Shown here: positions 34,077-43,388 of the stretch, in pieces
How the letters are laid out: each line of letters opens with the position of its first letter
Position numbering within the stretch: position 1 is the first letter of the stretch
From: Candidatus Micrarchaeum acidiphilum ARMAN-2
GTDB taxonomy: Archaea > Micrarchaeota > Micrarchaeia > Micrarchaeales > Micrarchaeaceae
DNA length: 64,000 nucleotides
Assembly: GCA_009387755.1 (NCBI GenBank)
Contig: GG697240.1
Span: 126,001 to 190,000 of the forward strand
Reading direction: 5' to 3'
Notes under the pieces: generated by a model
What the model saw: the letters and a program-made list of their open reading frames with translations, nothing else
What the model was told of the DNA's origin: nothing
Database searches by the model: none
Program-made: the position numbers and the translations under genes

Positions 34077-36245
34077 TCAGTTTTGCAGCGAATATTTGAC
34101 TATTCCGGACAGGTAGCAGCTGTTGCCTTCTGCAGGCTCTCCGGACGCATAGAGCACTGTGCCGTAAAGCCCTTTGTATGATATAGACGAAGAATTGCTG
34201 GTCTGATTTATTATTATCATGGGGTCGTTTGAAGCAAGCATCTTGTTGTAGCATGCAGTGCCGCTCAGATTGCCAGAAATGTCGCTGATTGCGCACGAGT
34301 AATTAGATACCAGTGCAGATATGACCAGCTTGTGGGCAGCGGTGAGGTTGCTGAGCACCGAATCAGCGCATTCGCTGGAGAGACTTGTCGGCCTGCCGAA
34401 CACAGATATGGAGTTTGAAGTGAGGTTTGGTATGCCGGTGCTTCCTATGCTGACGTTCGCCTTTGGCACTGCTATCGCGAGCACCACGGTGTTGCTGGAC
34501 TTAAGCGCAGAAGCAAAGGAGCTTAGCGGCATGAACGAGTTTGCGCTCGCCGCGACGGCAAATGTGACAGAGGCGTATACGAGATCAAGTATGACCAGCA
34601 GTATTATGAGATAGATCCACGCCCTGAGAACCCTCTTGCTGTGCCTTATCTTCTTCTTCCTGCTGAGCCTGCCGTATGTGAGCATGTAGAACACTGCAAT
34701 CAGTATCACGCCTATGAGGAAAGAGAACAGCGCTGCGTAGAGGGGAGCCGCAGACTCCTTTGAGGGTATGGTTGAACTGGATCCGTAGAGCAGCGAGGAA
34801 ACGAATCCGCCGTCGAACGTCTTTACGAATGCAGGCAGGCTTATCGGGGATGAAGAAGTTATGTTTGAATGCACTGCGTCAAGCATGCCCTTTATCCTAT
34901 AAAGCTGCGAGTTGTTGACCTGGCCCTGCATCTCGGCGTTTATCCTCTGCTGCTGCACAGAGAGCGATGCTATTGACGACGGAGGCACCTGGTAGTTGAG
35001 CTGGTCGTAGAGAAGCTCGACTGTGTTGTTGAACTGCTCGCCCTTTATTGGCGCGTAAAGCGCCTCGACTTTCGAATACGATGCGGAGAGGTTCTTAAGT
35101 GCGGATGCGAAGCTAGCGTTTGCGGACGTTATGTTCTGTTCTATGCCGGAGGACTTTATATTGGAGAACTCGGCCTCGAATGCGGCAAGGCTGTTATCCA
35201 GGGATGAATTGCTTATCCTGCCTGAGAGGTAGGTCGCGTTTGCAAGCGTGGAGTTGTATATTGGAGTGCTGTAGTTCAGGAATGCGTCAAACATGGCGGT
35301 TTCCTCCGCAATCATTACAGGCTGGACATAGGAATCTGCAGTGCTTACTGCCGAGTCGCTAAATGCCTTTGCGCTCGAATTTGAAAGCGGAAGCGATGAT
35401 AGAGAGGAGAGCGTTGTCTGTATGTTGGCCAGCTTTGTTGAATTGAATGACGTTGCCTCGCAGTATCCGAAGTCTACGCAGTAGTACGGCGCCTGGCTGG
35501 GTATATAGTCGCTGCATGAAGCCAGAAGGCCGACCGAGAAGTTTGACGGCAGCGGGAACAGCGGATTCTGGGGCAGAGACCTGGATACCGAGGATACATT
35601 GGCAACCTCGTCTGCCAGCGCAGGGAGCAGACCTCCTATGTTGCTCTTGTTGAGCCTTGAAAGCATTGAGAAATATGCGTTGTAGCTTGAATTAAGCTCG
35701 TTGTAATGCGATGAGAAATTCATTATTGCCTCGCCGAACGGGCCTGTCACGCCGCCGGTCTCTGAGAAGGGATTGCCAGACCTGCGACCACAGTTCGGAA
35801 CAGCAAGGCACGACTGGCAGTTGTTTGCTATGGTGCACGTGAATACGTCAAGCCCTGTCTCTACAAGGCAGTCTGCCAACGGCGGCTGCGCCTGGCTCCT
35901 GTAGGATTGCATTGATGATGTGAGCAGGGCCACAAGAGTTGCATTGGGATAGTATTTGTTGACTAGGTAAGGGTGCAGTATTGCGTATGCCGACGAGTCG
36001 TTGAGCACCAGCGAGAACCCGTTGGTGTCGTTCATAAGAATGTACTTGCCGGACGGAAGCTTTATCAGTGAGTAGTTGTTTCCGGAGTAAGTAAAGTTCG
36101 AGAAGCTCGACGAACTTATCACTGAGTTGGATATGTAGGTCGACAGGTATGATCTCGCAGTCACAGGAGTGTTTGATGTTCCTGACGCGGCTGCAATGGA
36201 TATTGCAGAGATGAACAGCAGTATTGCCAAGAAGGCCTTTGACAT
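34077..36245 (-). CDS. Large surface protein with signal peptide and two internal membrane helices
   Basis: A 722-aa protein. Residues 1-20 are a signal peptide (AFLAILLFISAISIAAASG). The external part to about residue 490 is rich in Asn, Ser and Thr with many N-glycosylation sequons and a cysteine cluster (CTIANNCQSCLAVPNCGRR). Two helices follow (about 497-517 and 540-565), separated by a basic loop (RLSRKKKIRHSKRVLR), then a second external domain with cysteines related to the next gene. The ATG has an AGGTG site and a TTTTATAAACC box about 30 bases upstream. No known family; probably an envelope component. Confidence 0.65.
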   Translation of the reverse strand: MSKAFLAILLFISAISIAAASGTSNTPVTARSYLSTYISNSVISSSSFSNFTYSGNNYSLIKLPSGKYILMNDTNGFSLVLNDSSAYAILHPYLVNKYYPNATLVALLTSSMQSYRSQAQPPLADCLVETGLDVFTCTIANNCQSCLAVPNCGRRSGNPFSETGGVTGPFGEAIMNFSSHYNELNSSYNAYFSMLSRLNKSNIGGLLPALADEVANVSSVSRSLPQNPLFPLPSNFSVGLLASCSDYIPSQAPYYCVDFGYCEATSFNSTKLANIQTTLSSLSSLPLSNSSAKAFSDSAVSTADSYVQPVMIAEETAMFDAFLNYSTPIYNSTLANATYLSGRISNSSLDNSLAAFEAEFSNIKSSGIEQNITSANASFASALKNLSASYSKVEALYAPIKGEQFNNTVELLYDQLNYQVPPSSIASLSVQQQRINAEMQGQVNNSQLYRIKGMLDAVHSNITSSSPISLPAFVKTFDGGFVSSLLYGSSSTIPSKESAAPLYAALFSFLIGVILIAVFYMLTYGRLSRKKKIRHSKRVLRAWIYLIILLVILDLVYASVTFAVAASANSFMPLSSFASALKSSNTVVLAIAVPKANVSIGSTGIPNLTSNSISVFGRPTSLSSECADSVLSNLTAAHKLVISALVSNYSCAISDISGNLSGTACYNKMLASNDPMIIINQTSNSSSISYKGLYGTVLYASGEPAEGNSCYLSGIVKYSLQN

Positions 36246-36349
36246 AGTCGCACCTAGTTATATTTTCAGATAAGGTTTATAAAACTAATGCAATAAACGC
36301 GTTGATTTGCGTCTATGCTCCATGCATAGCTCACGCATGTAGAAGATAA

Positions 36350-36383
36350 ATACAAAAAGAAAAAGGGAGAGGCAAAAGCCTCC
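36350..36383 (-). terminator. Hairpin and T-run after the S-layer gene
   Basis: On the minus strand GAGGC-TTTT-GCCTC (36369-36382) is followed by CCCTTTTTCTTTTTG. It lies 25 bases after the S-layer stop. A T-rich run is what archaeal termination needs; the hairpin may stabilise the mRNA end. Confidence 0.6.
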
Positions 36384-36407
36384 AAATCCGTGTAGTTGCT
36401 AATGCGT

Positions 36408-39404
36408 TTAGCTGCTTGCCTTCGCGTACAGGTCCTGTATGAAGGTGTTGGCTGCTGCCGTTGTCTGGTTGGCGTAGTATCCTGCTACCAGGATCTTGTT
36501 TCCATACGCCTGCGCTATCGGACCAGCCTGCGGTGTTATGCTTATGTTGTAGGACTTCTGCAGTGACGCGCTCAGGGTGTTTACGTATCCGCTTCCCACC
36601 AGTATGAGTGAGGAAGACGGGTTCGCCTGGCTGTCCAGTACCACCAATGCTGTTGATGTTCCTGGGTGCGTTATGTTCTGCAGAGACACTTCCTGTTCTG
36701 CTGTTGACACCGAAGGTATTGCGGTCAGGTTGCTTATGCCGGATATCGAATACGCTGCATTGCTCACACTGATCTTTGCGGTCACGTTTGCTATGCTCAC
36801 GTTCGGTATGTTGGTTGCCTGGCCTATGCCATACGGGCCGAATGTCTTGAAGTGCTTGGATACTGCAGTAACGTTGTACGGACCTACTGCGAACTCCAAT
36901 GTGTCATAGCCTTTTGCCATGTCCACTGTCAGGCTGCGCGCACCTATGCTTGCGACCTTGCTGCCGCGCTCGGTCATAAAGCCAGTGCCGACCTTTATTG
37001 CAGAGTTGCCGCTATTTAGTGTTGTTGGTGTGTATGTCATGTTGTTGCCAGAGAAGCCACTGCTTGAGTAGTTCAGGTCGAACAGTGCAGAGCCGCCGTT
37101 AGGCGCGCTTGTGCTGTTGACTATCGCAAACCCTAGCGAGTCGTTCACGCTGGTTCCTGACACTGCCACTTCGCTGAGTGAGTACGTTCCAAGAGAGAAC
37201 TGGGTGGTGCCGACAGGTGCTGCGTTCGAGGTGAACACGAAGTCGCTTGTTGGCAGACCGTTCTGCTGGTTGTACAGCACGTCTGGCAAAGCTGTGCTCA
37301 GACCCATTGTGTGGCTTGCCCTGGTGTACAGCAATCCCGGACCAAGGGACTCTAGCTCGGCTATGGGGGTGGCGTTCGTCCCTCCTGTAACCTGCACGTT
37401 GATGAAAGGTATTGCTTCCGTCAACTTTATGCTGGTCACGTTGTAGAACGCGTCGCTCAGAGATACTGTGGTGTTAGCCGTATAGGTGCTGCCGAATGTG
37501 TAGGACGTGCTCGTTTGCGATGACGAAGGCGCTGTGCCATATGTGTATCCCTTCACTGTTACCGTGAGCGGGTTCTGCGTCAGGAACTTGCTAAGATTGA
37601 AGTTGCCTGGTGCGCCGCTTGCTGCTGATAGGGTTATTTCTGATGGGGTGTTGCTCGGCGAGTTTGCCTGCACATTGAGCTCGTACGGTGTCAGCACGTA
37701 GGTTGCGGTGTTGTTCACGTTTCCAAGGTAGCTGAACGCGTTGGATATGCTGCTCGACACTGTCATCACCTGCGACGGCTCTGTCAGGTTCTTTATCTGC
37801 TCTCCGTCAACAGCGCTCGACCCTCCAGTTCCGAGGTTCTGGTATGTCTCGGTGTTGTATGAGGATGTCACTGATATCGGATCGTAGTTTCCGCTAGACA
37901 GCGTTGGCCCTACAAAGGTTATCTTGTAGACCGCCGGGTTTGTCAGGAACGAGAAGCTCTGTCCCTGCGACAGCGCTACCGGGCTTGTGTTGTATATTTC
38001 TATGCCCTGGAGCTCGTTTGGCAGTCCAGAAGATGAGGACGCGTTTGTCCACAGCAGATCCACTGTCCATCCTGGGCTCAATGTCTTGTTGAACTTCTGT
38101 CCGCTGGTGAAGTTGAACACGTTGGAGTACAGCTTTACCTTTGCGTACTTCTCGTATGCGTACAATCCCGCGAATGTGCTGCTTACGCTCACGTACAGCT
38201 TGTGTCCAGATACGTTGAATATCTGAGGCGTTGAGTTCGGGTATATTGACGTTACGTTTGTCAGTGCACCATTATAGTATATATTGAATGCAGCCGCGCT
38301 CACTGCGTTGCCGTTAGGCTGACCAAGGTCCATAAGCCTTACTGTGAATGGACCGCTTGATACATTCTGGCCTACGTACAGAGTTGTTTTGTTTGTCAAT
38401 GAGGATGCGACTTCAAGTTTGCCGCCAGTTAATGTTGCTGTGCTTGAAACTGTGCCTGTCGGCATTGTTGCATTTATTATTGTCCAGTTCTGCCCCAGAA
38501 GCTGGAACGCTGCTGTATTTATTGTGTTGGTAGTTGTTCCGCTTACGTGTATTGGTATCGGCTTTGTGAAGCTGACCTGGTATGCACCGCCTGCGTCCAA
38601 AAGCTGGAATGCAGAAACGTTGCTTTCCTGGTTGAATACCGGGAATCCAGTAAGCCACAGATATTCGTTCTCGCCATATGTGCCGTAGTTGCTAAGCAAT
38701 GCAGGCAGCTGCGAGTTTGATACCCTCAGTATGTTGTCCTCGCTGTTTGCCGTGAATGAGGTGAAGCTCACTCCGCCCCCGTTGTTTGCTGGAGTTACCG
38801 CGACGCTTGTTGGTACGCCGACGCCTGTGTACGGGCTTGCGGCCGGGCTTGTGTCAGTAGATGTAGTCTCAGGGTATGCGTACTGGGTTGATGCGCCAGA
38901 CTGCAAAGACTTTGAGTACTGTGGCACTCCTAGCCTTATTGGCCTGTGGGTTGATGCGCCAGACTGCAAAGACTTTGAGTACTGTGGCACTCCTAGCCTT
39001 ATTGCCCTGTTTATTACGGATCCTATGAGAGCCTGGAACGTGTATGTTCCGCTTACGTATGCGGAGCTTGACTCGTTTAGGAAGACCTGCTGGTTTGAAA
39101 GCACATAGTTGCTCGATGTCACCACCGGGTGCAGTACTGCTTTCGCCTGGGTCATGTTCACTGATGCCGTGACTGGCACCGATGCGTATGCGAGGTTCGC
39201 TATTGCAGCCGCGATGTTTGCCGCTGCTATTCCGTCGGAAGGCTTTGCCCCCGAACCTAGAACCACTTGAACCTGAGGTTGTCCGCTATTGTTTATAATA
39301 GGGATGCTCTGGAATGTTATTGGGCCTGCGAACGCAAGTCCTGCTCCTAACAAAGCTGCGCCTGCTACGACAGCTGCTATCCTCTTCACGTTTATGCTCT
39401 TCAT
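36408..39404 (-). CDS. S-layer protein
   Basis: A 998-aa secreted protein with a signal peptide (VKRIAAVVAGAALLGAGLAFAG). The N-terminal SGQPQVQVVLGSGAKPSDGIAAANIAAAIANLAY matches the N-terminal domain of methanococcal-type S-layer proteins, and the C-terminal LILVGSGYVN...NKILVAGYYANQTTAAANTFI matches the C-terminal domain. The long middle is Ser/Thr/Asn-rich with many sequons, consistent with glycosylation. It forms the paracrystalline cell wall. A 21-residue tandem duplication occurs near residues 132-173. Its own TATA box and terminator suggest a strong single-gene transcript. Confidence 0.9.
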   Translation of the reverse strand: MKSINVKRIAAVVAGAALLGAGLAFAGPITFQSIPIINNSGQPQVQVVLGSGAKPSDGIAAANIAAAIANLAYASVPVTASVNMTQAKAVLHPVVTSSNYVLSNQQVFLNESSSAYVSGTYTFQALIGSVINRAIRLGVPQYSKSLQSGASTHRPIRLGVPQYSKSLQSGASTQYAYPETTSTDTSPAASPYTGVGVPTSVAVTPANNGGGVSFTSFTANSEDNILRVSNSQLPALLSNYGTYGENEYLWLTGFPVFNQESNVSAFQLLDAGGAYQVSFTKPIPIHVSGTTTNTINTAAFQLLGQNWTIINATMPTGTVSSTATLTGGKLEVASSLTNKTTLYVGQNVSSGPFTVRLMDLGQPNGNAVSAAAFNIYYNGALTNVTSIYPNSTPQIFNVSGHKLYVSVSSTFAGLYAYEKYAKVKLYSNVFNFTSGQKFNKTLSPGWTVDLLWTNASSSSGLPNELQGIEIYNTSPVALSQGQSFSFLTNPAVYKITFVGPTLSSGNYDPISVTSSYNTETYQNLGTGGSSAVDGEQIKNLTEPSQVMTVSSSISNAFSYLGNVNNTATYVLTPYELNVQANSPSNTPSEITLSAASGAPGNFNLSKFLTQNPLTVTVKGYTYGTAPSSSQTSTSYTFGSTYTANTTVSLSDAFYNVTSIKLTEAIPFINVQVTGGTNATPIAELESLGPGLLYTRASHTMGLSTALPDVLYNQQNGLPTSDFVFTSNAAPVGTTQFSLGTYSLSEVAVSGTSVNDSLGFAIVNSTSAPNGGSALFDLNYSSSGFSGNNMTYTPTTLNSGNSAIKVGTGFMTERGSKVASIGARSLTVDMAKGYDTLEFAVGPYNVTAVSKHFKTFGPYGIGQATNIPNVSIANVTAKISVSNAAYSISGISNLTAIPSVSTAEQEVSLQNITHPGTSTALVVLDSQANPSSSLILVGSGYVNTLSASLQKSYNISITPQAGPIAQAYGNKILVAGYYANQTTAAANTFIQDLYAKASS
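38884..39009. repeat. 63-bp perfect-frame tandem duplication inside the S-layer gene
   Basis: Two copies of a 63-base unit (38884-38946 and 38947-39009) differ at a single base. Each encodes 21 residues, RLGVPQYSKSLQSGAST plus flanks, so the frame is kept. The near identity indicates a recent duplication. Confidence 0.95.
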
Positions 39405-39455
39405 TCTATCACGTAAACGTTTTGTATTTTAAACGTTGTGAATAACATAAAATGA

Positions 39456-39470
39456 AAAGTATTTAAAGCT
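39456..39470 (-). promoter_or_regulatory. TATA box of the S-layer gene
   Basis: On the minus strand GCTTTAAATACTTTT lies about 55-65 bases before the S-layer ATG, leaving a leader of about 30 bases that contains two AACGTTTA repeats and a GTGAT ribosome-binding-like element. Confidence 0.5.
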
Positions 39471-39758
39471 TTTGACATGATTAAAATTTGTTTTATACGT
39501 TTACCTTCAAAGTTCGTTGATTGTCAGTTATTACTACTTCCATTGACGAATCATGCCCTCTGAGGCGTTTGCAGGCATTTTCTGCCTGCCGTATCTCAAA
39601 TTTTGGCTGCGTCAAATCCTGCTTTGAAGTGGCCACGAAGATTCCCTTTTGAGCACTTCGGACCTGCGCTTCCTATTATAGTATATAATAGAGCATGGCT
39701 ATTTATTGCTTTTTCCAAGGCATAAGGAATGTCGCGTATTCCGTATCCGGACAGCAAA
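39471..39758. other. Intergenic region between divergent S-layer and hypothetical genes
   Basis: About 290 bases with no gene or tRNA. It holds one clear structure, a perfect 19-base palindrome CTATTATAGTATATAATAG at 39673-39691. A TATA box for the rightward gene (CCTTATATATC) follows at about 39759-39769. Nothing else is recognisable. Confidence 0.5.
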
Positions 39759-39798
39759 CCTTATATATCTGGTTGCTGCCATGGTTTCCTGTGATTTT

Positions 39799-40719
39799 AT
39801 GGCAACTGCCAAGAATAAGCAGGACTGGTACAAAGGCATGGAAGCAGATATAAGAGATGCGGTTGGGTCGGCAAAGGCCGAGGAGAGTAGGCTAAGCCAT
39901 AAGCTGCATTTCGGGGTTAAAAATCTTGGTTCTGAGATCCTTGCGTCTTACTCGAATAAGCTCGCCAGCCTGGCCGCAGGTATTATTGAAAAGGAGTCGA
40001 ATGGCAGCGAGAACACGAAACTGCAGTTTGAACTCCTTATGAGACTGTACCGCTATGGGAACAAATCGGAAAGGGATTATTTCGAAAAATATGATTTGGA
40101 AGAGCATTTCAGGCATTATGGCGACGCAAAGTACCTGTCGAGCTATTATGACGCATATTATTTAGATAGAGAGGGCCTTGACATTGATCTGCTGCACGGT
40201 CTGGTAGAACGCACGAGAGTTGGAGCTGACGAGTGCAAGTCCGGCTACGACCTTTATTATATTACTCCTTTGGGATACCATGTCGCCAGCATGATTGATC
40301 TTAGAACATTGGCGGAGTCTAAGTACGATGGCAGGCTCGTGGATGACCTTGAAAAGGCCTTTGACAGGATAAGCAGGGTGCGCATGCTGTTTATGGATGA
40401 AGTAAAGTTGTTCGTCACGCCGAGGAAAGAGGTCGTTGACCTTGTAAAGAAGGTTTTGGCAGATGCAGGCTCGGCCGTAAAGAAAGACCTGAATAGCATC
40501 GAATCTGACAAGCTTGATTACTTGACTGCGCGCAAGGTCGAGGATTTCATGGTTAAAGTGGAGAACACAATAAACCAGATCACTAGGGAGTATTCGGAAG
40601 CAGACATGGATGAGGTGCAGAAGGAGCACGCATTGAACTTTAGAAGCTGGGTTTCCGAGATATACGAGAGTGTGTCCGGCGACAAACTTGTGCTGCTCAA
40701 CGACATTTTAAGACGTTAG
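39799..40719 (+). CDS. Hypothetical helical cytosolic protein
   Basis: A 306-aa protein from the ATG at 39799 (an in-frame ATG at 39781 would add six residues; a TATA box CCTTATATATC is about 25-40 bases upstream). It is almost all alpha-helical, strongly charged, with heptad-like stretches at about 230-290 and no membrane segment or signal. I recognise no domain. It stands alone between the S-layer and oligosaccharyltransferase genes, with a hairpin-terminator candidate after its stop. Confidence 0.6.
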   Translation: MATAKNKQDWYKGMEADIRDAVGSAKAEESRLSHKLHFGVKNLGSEILASYSNKLASLAAGIIEKESNGSENTKLQFELLMRLYRYGNKSERDYFEKYDLEEHFRHYGDAKYLSSYYDAYYLDREGLDIDLLHGLVERTRVGADECKSGYDLYYITPLGYHVASMIDLRTLAESKYDGRLVDDLEKAFDRISRVRMLFMDEVKLFVTPRKEVVDLVKKVLADAGSAVKKDLNSIESDKLDYLTARKVEDFMVKVENTINQITREYSEADMDEVQKEHALNFRSWVSEIYESVSGDKLVLLNDILRR

Positions 40720-40813
40720 TAAGTACTCGGCGAATTTGATCGGGGCTGGGCTGGCAGTAACATTGGCGCGCATCTTATTTGCTGCAGGGCCGCTCCGAAT
40801 GCCATGAAATTGT

Positions 40814-40860
40814 GAGGCTGACCTAGACTCGGTAGGCCTCTTTCGCGCCTTTTTATTTTC
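40814..40860 (+). terminator. Hairpin and T-rich run after the helical protein gene
   Basis: GAGGC...GCCTC with inner ACC/GGT pairs (40814-40840) is followed by TTTCGCGCCTTTTTATTTTCGCTTTT. It lies about 95 bases after the stop; it could instead be part of a small RNA. Confidence 0.4.
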
Positions 40861-40959
40861 GCTTTTATCTCCATGTTGCGAGTTTATGCCTAAATCCGCA
40901 AAGCATTAAATAATTTTGTTAATCTAAGTCTTTCTGACTTCTGCTAAACTGTAGCCACG

Positions 40960-43308
40960 GTGAACTTTTTGGAACAGGCCCCCGAAACCTCTATTGCAGA
41001 CGCACCGCCACAGCGTCAGCAGCCCCCAGTTAAGAAGGGCGGGGTTTCTGCGATGCTGACGAAGAGGAACATAGCGGTATTGGCCGCCATGGTCGTCATA
41101 GTTGTGCTCGGAATATATTTCAGGAACGGCATGCTCCGCTTTACAGGCTTCTTCGAGCCTGACGGATTTTTCCACTACGCTGTAATGAGGGCTGCGGCTG
41201 CGCATGCATTTGCCATACCGCAGTATCTCAGCATATCGGGTTTTCCATTTCACAACGCCGTAACCCAGGCCCTGGGCGACTACTATGTGACTATATACCC
41301 ATACATGCTTCTGCATCCTTTCGGCGTAAGCTACTACACTATAATGAGGCTCATTGCGCCCTTCTTCGGGGTGCTCGACATAATAGGAGTGTTCTTTCTG
41401 ATGCGGTACTTTTCCAAGAGCAACTTCCTGGGCCTGCTGGGCGCATTTTTCATAGCCATATCTGCAGGCAACATAGCCAGGACCGCGGCACTTGTCTACA
41501 GGGGTGACGGTTTCATATCGATATTCATGCTTATAACCATAGCTTTTGTCCTGATGTCCTATAGGGCTGAGGACGCAAAGCGCAAGTGGCTCTACGCGTT
41601 GGCGGCAAACCTTGTGCTCGGATTCTCCATGATGATATGGAGCGGCGCGCCGTATGAGACCATGGTCTATATATTCTCTATCATGATGGTTACTGCATAC
41701 GGATTCGTTACCGCGAACAGGACCATGCTGAAAAGCTCGGTGGTGCTCACCGTCGCCCTAATCCTAGAATTCGCGATACAACACATTTGGATGGCACTTG
41801 GCGTCCTGAGGAACGCCGAAGCACTCTCGAGCCCGAACTTCTTGATCTTTTATCTGCCTACGCTCATCGGAGCTGTTGCAGCCTGGTACCTTGTAGAGAA
41901 CAGGGGCAAGTTCAGCAGCCTTACCTTAAATGCGACTACAAGGGCAAGAGTGCTTTTTGGGGTTGTTGTAGTTGCGGTAATACTTGCAGTAGTGCTGTTT
42001 GGAAGTTATCTGGGCAGCATTGCCAGTGGGGGAGGACTTATAGCTGCAAGCAGCGGGCTCCAGAAGAGCATAAAGGAGCTTGCGCCGCCCACATTCAAGT
42101 TTATATGGGGCAGCTTCACCTTCCAGATATTTCTGGCTCCTCTTGGGGCGGCAATGTACCTGCTCTTCGCCAACAGACTTGGCAACCTGGATTATATAAA
42201 GCATAGGAGATTCGACATAAACATTAACCCTGTCTTTCTCGTGTTTTTAAGCTATCTTATTGTAACCGGGTACCTACAGGCAAATGCCATAAGGTACAAC
42301 TCCCTCTTCTCGCTCCCGGTGGCAGTATTCTCGGCCTACGCAGTGTATTCGGTGTCCATGCTACTGTATAACAGGCTGAAGGAAGAGGGCTATGACAAGA
42401 GGGTCACATCCAGGCGCAGCATAGCCTTCTATGCAGCCTCTGGAATAATAATCGCAATGGTGCTGACAAACCTGTATTACACGTACCTGACTAACCTGTC
42501 AAGCGTGCCGGCTGATGACATAAACCCGCAGTTCCTCCAGGCAATGACATGGATGAAGGACAATACGCCTGCTAATGCAACTGTACTTGCCCTGTGGCCC
42601 GACGGAAGCGTTGTGGAGGGATGGGCAAACAGGACCAGTGCGATGGACAGCGTGGCAGGGCAGAACGGCACGCTGATAGCAGGATTTGCAAGGTTCCTGC
42701 TAAACAGCTCGCCTGACACACAGTATCTCTACGCGGCGCACAGACCCGAATACCTTGTTGCGAGGGGCTACTGGTTCAGCGAACTCAGCGGCATAGCAAC
42801 CGAAGCGGGATTCTTAAACGCTACAGCAGTAGCGAATCTTTACGGATACAACACCTTCACCGGCGTGCATGTTACAAATCCCACAAATTACACACGCGCC
42901 TTTGAACTCAGTTCTTCGCAGCCGCCGTACTACAAAGGCATCGTCCTTACAAACTCGACAAATGCATCGGATGTCGTGGGTGCCATCAGCAGCGGGAACA
43001 GCAACAGGTTCGTGCCGGTGGCTCACGTCCTGTTTTACAACGAACAGACTGATGCATACGAAATTTTCAACTATACAAAGCCGCATGCGGCCAATTTCAC
43101 CATAGCGCTCTATTACACAAATTCAAGCATAACTGGAGCTGCATTATTCGGCGCCGTCCTGCCATTTTCTAATTTCTTCAAGCTGACAACACTGTGCAGC
43201 TATAGCAGCTGCAGCTACGGACAGGGCACCAACGTGTCCATGAAGATGATATATATGAACAGCGACACTAGGATATATCGCATATATTACAACCAGACGG
43301 CCCCGTAA
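40960..43308 (+). CDS. aglB: AglB/STT3-type oligosaccharyltransferase
   Basis: A 782-aa membrane enzyme that moves a lipid-linked glycan onto Asn in NxS/T of secreted proteins. It has a proline-rich cytosolic start, about 12 helices and a C-terminal external domain from about residue 510. FFEPDGFFHY near residues 62-71 is the first acidic motif. The signature usually written WWDYG appears as LWPDGSVVEGWANRTSAMD, lacking the second Trp and the Tyr. GTG start. With S-layer, GT2 and GT4 genes nearby it belongs to the glycosylation set. The symbol reflects family, not a tested activity. Confidence 0.87.
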   Translation: MNFLEQAPETSIADAPPQRQQPPVKKGGVSAMLTKRNIAVLAAMVVIVVLGIYFRNGMLRFTGFFEPDGFFHYAVMRAAAAHAFAIPQYLSISGFPFHNAVTQALGDYYVTIYPYMLLHPFGVSYYTIMRLIAPFFGVLDIIGVFFLMRYFSKSNFLGLLGAFFIAISAGNIARTAALVYRGDGFISIFMLITIAFVLMSYRAEDAKRKWLYALAANLVLGFSMMIWSGAPYETMVYIFSIMMVTAYGFVTANRTMLKSSVVLTVALILEFAIQHIWMALGVLRNAEALSSPNFLIFYLPTLIGAVAAWYLVENRGKFSSLTLNATTRARVLFGVVVVAVILAVVLFGSYLGSIASGGGLIAASSGLQKSIKELAPPTFKFIWGSFTFQIFLAPLGAAMYLLFANRLGNLDYIKHRRFDININPVFLVFLSYLIVTGYLQANAIRYNSLFSLPVAVFSAYAVYSVSMLLYNRLKEEGYDKRVTSRRSIAFYAASGIIIAMVLTNLYYTYLTNLSSVPADDINPQFLQAMTWMKDNTPANATVLALWPDGSVVEGWANRTSAMDSVAGQNGTLIAGFARFLLNSSPDTQYLYAAHRPEYLVARGYWFSELSGIATEAGFLNATAVANLYGYNTFTGVHVTNPTNYTRAFELSSSQPPYYKGIVLTNSTNASDVVGAISSGNSNRFVPVAHVLFYNEQTDAYEIFNYTKPHAANFTIALYYTNSSITGAALFGAVLPFSNFFKLTTLCSYSSCSYGQGTNVSMKMIYMNSDTRIYRIYYNQTAP

Positions 43309-43388
43309 TCGCAGAAAGCGAACAGATGCACATGTATTAAAAGCTTGCGCAGAGAAACATTTGTGTACCGTTACAAACGCGTGATAGC

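Noticed and set aside
39478-39780. Small RNA gene (C/D box) in the S-layer upstream region
   Set aside because: I looked for RTGATGA and CTGA boxes in either strand; CTGA-like words occur but without a paired C box at suitable spacing.
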